From Bradyrhizobium nitroreducens (GTDB lineage: Bacteria > Pseudomonadota > Alphaproteobacteria > Rhizobiales > Xanthobacteraceae): 64,000 nt of DNA. The stretch covers positions 2,939,682 to 3,003,681 of the forward strand of contig NZ_LFJC01000003.1 in NCBI RefSeq assembly GCF_002776695.1, given 5' to 3'. A model generated the notes under the pieces. That model was not told the origin of the DNA. It did not search any database and was given only the letters and a program-made list of their open reading frames with translations. Numbering within the stretch: the stretch's first letter is position 1; every line of letters starts with the position of its first letter. Both the position numbers and the translations under genes were made by a program. Positions 60,631 to 64,000 of the stretch are shown here, piece by piece.

Positions 60631-61049
60631 TGTCTTGCCGCGGCCCGTTGCCGGAACCGCAATTCGTTTCGAGCCACCCGCCCGACGAGGCCGCCTCGCA
60701 CGGAACAATCCGCACAAAGCGAAATTGCGCCAACCGCTCCATCACCGAGCGGAAAGCGTTACGACGCCACAGAGGACCGCAGTTTTCAGGCCAATCAGCG
60801 TAAAGCTGTGGCCCGCGCACCGAGGTCATGCATCCGAATTCGATCTCAAGAGAATGAGCTCAAGAGAACTAGAATCGCACTGGCATTGCCTAGCTATGAT
60901 CGACAGCGTTTGAGCGGCATTCGTCGAGGTTGGTGCCCGTCTTGAGCGACCCTCGTGGATCTAGTCCTTGCGGCTCTAGTCTTTGGAGGTCTAACGGGTG
61001 GCCCGTTCCGACGCTGGCGATGCTCACCGCCTGTCGTTAAGTGAGGCGC
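60631..61049 (-). other. long untranslated leader of the str operon
   Basis: About 460 nt separate the likely promoter from the rpsL start. No gene with a credible RBS was found. It includes the GNRA hairpin (60611-60630) and a stretch of unpaired AT-rich sequence near 60840-60900. Confidence 0.4.
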
Positions 61050-61078
61050 TTTCTATAAGTGGGAATCGCTCAAGTCAA
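61050..61078 (-). promoter_or_regulatory. rpsL: likely sigma-70 promoter of the str operon
   Basis: On the minus strand TTGACT (61073-61078) is separated by 17 nt from TAGAAA (61050-61055). The -35 element matches the alphaproteobacterial housekeeping consensus at its first five bases. A TATAGA at 15-nt spacing is the alternative -10. Confidence 0.6.
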
Positions 61079-61465
61079 GGCGAAACGACAGTCACGAAGC
61101 GCTTCAGGCGCCTGTCGAAATAGCTGTTTGCCACCCTCACCGCACCTCCTCCATATGGGTACATGCATCGCATTTCGCTAGCGCGCCGGCAATTTGTGCC
61201 CGGATAAAAAGATACTTTATGATGCTTGGATGGGCCTTTTTGCGCTCTCAATTCGTTAAGGCGCATTAATCTCTTCACTTCGGCCGAAATTGGCGACCGG
61301 GATTTCACCACAACAGACGGCGGGCCATCCGACGCGACCGACACCCGCCCTGCCCGGTCCCGGCCAATCCGCATGAGAGCGATCCGGCTTAGGTCTTGGA
61401 ATCGAAGCCCTGACGCGCTGACGGCACGAGGCCGATGACGGGATTCGCAGAATCAGCGCGGCCTC
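61079..61465. other. intergenic, no supported gene
   Basis: 387 nt between the str promoter and the ABC exporter gene. A 99-codon frame on the minus strand (61075-61374) has no RBS, family match or convincing composition. The AT-rich part near 61200-61280 could hold signals ending the ABC exporter transcript. Confidence 0.45.
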
Positions 61466-63514
61466 TCACTCCTCGTCGTCGTCCTCGTCCTCATCGTCCT
61501 CGAGGTCGTCTTCATCGTCCTCGTCCGGGCCTTCGTCGGCAAGAGCCCCCGCGCCATGCGGCTGGTGGATCTGGTCGTTCCAGAGCTTGCGATAGGTCCC
61601 GTTCTTGGCGAGCAGCTGGGCATGCGAGCCGCGCTCGATCGCCCTGCCCCCTGAGATCACGATGATCTCGTCCATCTCGACCACCGAGGTCAGGCGGTGG
61701 GTCGACCAGATCATGGTGCGGCCCTTGGCGACCTTGAGCAGGGTGCAGTTGATCGCCGCTTCCGTGGTCTGGTCCAGCGCCGAGGTGGCCTCGTCCAGCA
61801 GCAGCACCGAGGGGTTGCGGATGATCGCGCGCGCGATCGCGATGCGCTGGCGCTGGCCGCCCGAGAGCGTGTCGCCGCGCTCGCCGACCGGCGTGTCGTA
61901 GCGCTGCGGCAGACTCATGATGTAGCGGTGGATCTCGGCCTTCTTGGCGGCCTCCTCCACCTCCTCGTCGGTCGCGCCCTCCTTGCCGAGCCGGATGTTC
62001 TCGCGGATCGACATGTTGAACAGCATGTTCTCCTGGAACACCACCGCCATGCTCCGGCGCAGCGAATCCAGCGTCACCTTGCGGACGTCGACGCCGTCAA
62101 TGGTGACGCGCCCCTCGTCCGGCACGTAGAGCCGCAGGATCAGGTTGAGCAAGGTGCTCTTGCCGGAGCCGCTCGGGCCGACGATCGCGATGCGCTTGCC
62201 CGCGTTGAGCTTGAGACTGAGATTGTCCAGCACCGGCGTCTGGCTGCCCTCGTACTGGAAGCTGACGTGGTCGAAGGTGATGTCGTTGGTGATGCGCGGC
62301 AAATCGGGCGCGCCGGGACGATCGGCGGCGCGGGTCGGCTCGTCCAGCAGCTCCTGCATGTGCCGGATCGCGGCGGCCGAGGAGATCGACACCGGGATGA
62401 AATGCATGACGTGGGCGATGTTGTAGGAGACTTCCCAGAACGCGCTCTCGAAGGTGACGAAGGTGCCGATGGTGATCTGGCCCTTGGTCGCCAGATACGC
62501 GCCGATCGCGAGCACCACGAGGTGCAGCATCAGCACCGAGATGGTCACCGTCCGCTCCACCATGGTCGACAGGAACGCGGCCGAGGCGATCTTGTCGCGC
62601 GTCGCGTCGTTGCGGAAGGTGAAGAAGCCGAACATCTTGCGCTGCAGGCTGAACGCCTTGATCACGGCCTGCGCCGCCACGTTCTCCTGCACCATGCCGA
62701 GCAGCGCGCTCTCGTTGAGCTTCTGCTCGTAATTGGCCTGCACCGCCTTGGGCGTCAGGATCCGCGGACCGATCAGCGTGATCGGGAACACCAGCAGCGC
62801 GACCACCGCGAGCTGCCAGTTCAAAAATACCATCAGGATGATGCCGGCGATCAATTCCAGGAACGGCAGCGCAGCACTGTTGGCGAAGGTCTTCACCGAG
62901 CCTTCGAAGGCCGAGAGGTCGACCGAGAAGCGCGACAGGATCTCGCCGCGCTTGGTGCGGCCGAAATAGGCAGCAGGCAGGTCCTGGACGTGCTCGAACA
63001 GGCGCTTGCGGACGTCGGAGATGATGCACGCCGCCAGTCGCGCGTCCCAACGCTCGTACCAGACGGCGACGATGGAGGTGAAGATTCCGGCGACGGCAAG
63101 CACGCCGAGAATCTTGTACAGCGCCTGAAAATCCTCCTCGCCGAGCGCATCGTCGATCAGGAACTTGAGGCTGAGCGGCATGATGACGTTGAACAGCGTC
63201 TCGACGAAGACGCCGAACGCCACGAATGACAGCATCCGCTTGTAGTTCGACAGAAAGGGTTTGACGAAGCCGACGATGGTCGCGAGCGCGCCGGCGGCTT
63301 CACGGGCGGTAAAGACGACGAGATCCTCGTCCTCGTCGTCGTCATCGAGCTCCAGCTCGTCATCCGCCTCGTCTTCGTCGTCCTCCTCATCCTCGAGGTC
63401 CGGCTTGGCCGCCGCAGCGAGCTTGTCGTCGAGCTCGGCCGCCCTGGATTCGGCGAGCTTCTGTTTGTCGGGCGAAAGAGACTTGTCGTCGGGCGAGAGA
63501 GGCTTGGATGCCAT
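61466..63514 (-). CDS. ABC exporter (fused permease-ATPase) with acidic tails
   Basis: 682 residues. Type IV half-transporter that works as a dimer: six membrane helices at about 80-370, then the ATPase with Walker A GPSGSGKST, signature LSGGQRQRIA, Walker B VLLLDEATSALD and H-loop WSTHR. Its N terminus (about residues 38-67) and last 30 residues are runs of Asp and Glu (DEEDDEDEADDELELDDDDE near the start, DEDDEDDLEDDEDEDDDEE at the end), which is unusual. Substrate unknown; lipid, glucan or drug export are all possible for this subfamily. Confidence 0.92.
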   Translation of the reverse strand: MASKPLSPDDKSLSPDKQKLAESRAAELDDKLAAAAKPDLEDEEDDEDEADDELELDDDDEDEDLVVFTAREAAGALATIVGFVKPFLSNYKRMLSFVAFGVFVETLFNVIMPLSLKFLIDDALGEEDFQALYKILGVLAVAGIFTSIVAVWYERWDARLAACIISDVRKRLFEHVQDLPAAYFGRTKRGEILSRFSVDLSAFEGSVKTFANSAALPFLELIAGIILMVFLNWQLAVVALLVFPITLIGPRILTPKAVQANYEQKLNESALLGMVQENVAAQAVIKAFSLQRKMFGFFTFRNDATRDKIASAAFLSTMVERTVTISVLMLHLVVLAIGAYLATKGQITIGTFVTFESAFWEVSYNIAHVMHFIPVSISSAAAIRHMQELLDEPTRAADRPGAPDLPRITNDITFDHVSFQYEGSQTPVLDNLSLKLNAGKRIAIVGPSGSGKSTLLNLILRLYVPDEGRVTIDGVDVRKVTLDSLRRSMAVVFQENMLFNMSIRENIRLGKEGATDEEVEEAAKKAEIHRYIMSLPQRYDTPVGERGDTLSGGQRQRIAIARAIIRNPSVLLLDEATSALDQTTEAAINCTLLKVAKGRTMIWSTHRLTSVVEMDEIIVISGGRAIERGSHAQLLAKNGTYRKLWNDQIHQPHGAGALADEGPDEDDEDDLEDDEDEDDDEE

Positions 63515-63647
63515 GAAACCAACCGATGCTGACGGCCGGCATGACCGCAGAGAAAGCAGGACATAGCGGCAACCGCTATTGCGCCGATTCTATGCGATCA
63601 GGATGAGTTCGGCAAAACAATTGGCGAATTCGACGCACGTTCCGAGG

Positions 63648-64000
63648 TTAGTCCTCGTCGTCGTCCTCGACCTTGTCGAAGAAGGAATAGCGCAAGCTGT
63701 CGGCGTCGGCGTACCACTGCCCCGGCCCCTTGTTGGCGGCGAGCGTCGCCTCCCAGAGCGCATCGGTGCAATCCTTGCGGTGCATCGAGAGGTCGAAACC
63801 GTTGCCGAAGAACAGTTCGGACCATTCCCACCAGGTGCCGAGCTTCTTGACCCCGCGCAAGAGGTCGTAGCGGTCGATCAGCGCCGGCGCCATGTCCGAG
63901 GTGATCGAGCCGAATACGAGGCCGGTCTTCACCACGCGGTTGAGCTCGCGGATCGCGCGGACCACCTGCTTCGGGGAAACGTGGCAGAGGCTGGTCTCGA
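63648..64000 (-). CDS. probable SAM-dependent methyltransferase, 5' end outside window
   Basis: The frame is open to the window edge; 117 codons are present, ending with TAA at 63648. The sequence SLCHVSPKQVVRAIRELNRV and then TGLVFGSITSDM reads as the last strands and helices of a class I methyltransferase (a C-terminal GTWWEWSELFFGNGFDLS segment follows). It ends in a short acidic tail (VEDDDED). It is upstream of the ABC exporter with 133 nt between. Assignment is tentative because the SAM-binding part is missing. Confidence 0.5.
   Translation of the reverse strand, partial: ETSLCHVSPKQVVRAIRELNRVVKTGLVFGSITSDMAPALIDRYDLLRGVKKLGTWWEWSELFFGNGFDLSMHRKDCTDALWEATLAANKGPGQWYADADSLRYSFFDKVEDDDED

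Noticed and set aside
61075..61374. 99-codon frame on the minus strand in the gap before rpsL
   Set aside because: Overlaps the likely str promoter, has no RBS and no recognisable sequence.
61697..63229. 510-codon open frame on the plus strand
   Set aside because: Antisense shadow of the ABC exporter gene.

Overview
The window reads as chromosomal DNA of a Bradyrhizobium-like alphaproteobacterium (order Rhizobiales). It is GC-rich. It carries several families of palindromic intergenic repeats of the kind scattered through Bradyrhizobium genomes. The ribosomal gene order and individual proteins fit the group (short-LID adenylate kinase, 343-residue RpoA, ATP12 chaperone, GCG-x-G-x-x-RG small secreted proteins). 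The genus is an inference from family resemblance; no 16S gene is present.

Layout. 1-1380: end of a DUF1330 gene, a Gly/His-rich secreted protein and a 69-residue ORF with an RBS hairpin. 1433-4508: leuC, rplS and trmD on the minus strand. 4565-5672: an IS110-family element inserted exactly inside a palindromic repeat, separating trmD from whatever lay upstream of it. 5769-8385: a thiolase / DUF35 OB-fold / MaoC hydratase acyl-CoA cassette. 8505-9314: a block of dispersed repeats, then an orphan Imm26-like gene. 9860-14848: a fused indolepyruvate:ferredoxin oxidoreductase and a triheme cytochrome c. 14965-23529: small housekeeping and accessory genes, including a TRIC-like channel, a PEP mutase-family enzyme, two SH3-tailed cell-wall hydrolase candidates, an ABM/NIPSNAP pair beside an ArsR regulator, and a GST. 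23584-31912: acyl-CoA carboxylase beta, DUF4260, a coiled-coil protein, a secreted alpha/beta hydrolase, a class D beta-lactamase, a FliK/FlhX pair and ATP12. 32029-37979: RluA-type pseudouridine synthase, rarA, a DegP/Q protease and an outer-membrane porin. 38181-40894: HxlR regulator with a divergent oxidoreductase, DUF1330 and SDR genes.

41268-60586 is one almost uninterrupted minus-strand translation block. In transcription order it is rpsL-rpsG-fusA-tuf, rpsJ-rplCDWB-rpsS-rplV-rpsC-rplP-rpmC-rpsQ, rplNXE-rpsN-rpsH-rplFR-rpsE-rpmD-rplO-secY-adk, and rpsM-rpsK-rpoA-rplQ, ending in a strong terminator at 41212-41242. A TTGACT/TAGAAA promoter lies far upstream of rpsL at 61050-61078. The window closes with an ABC exporter that has acidic tails and the 3' part of a probable methyltransferase gene.

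The most notable points are: the IS110 element with a foldable non-coding left end (candidate bridge RNA) and a reconstructable target site; an adenylate kinase with a histone-H1-like Lys/Ala tail of about 100 residues; a perfect 12-bp hairpin that buries the RBS of a small gene; and two adjacent hydrolases sharing a duplicated SH3-like tail. No CRISPR array, rRNA or tRNA gene was recognised.
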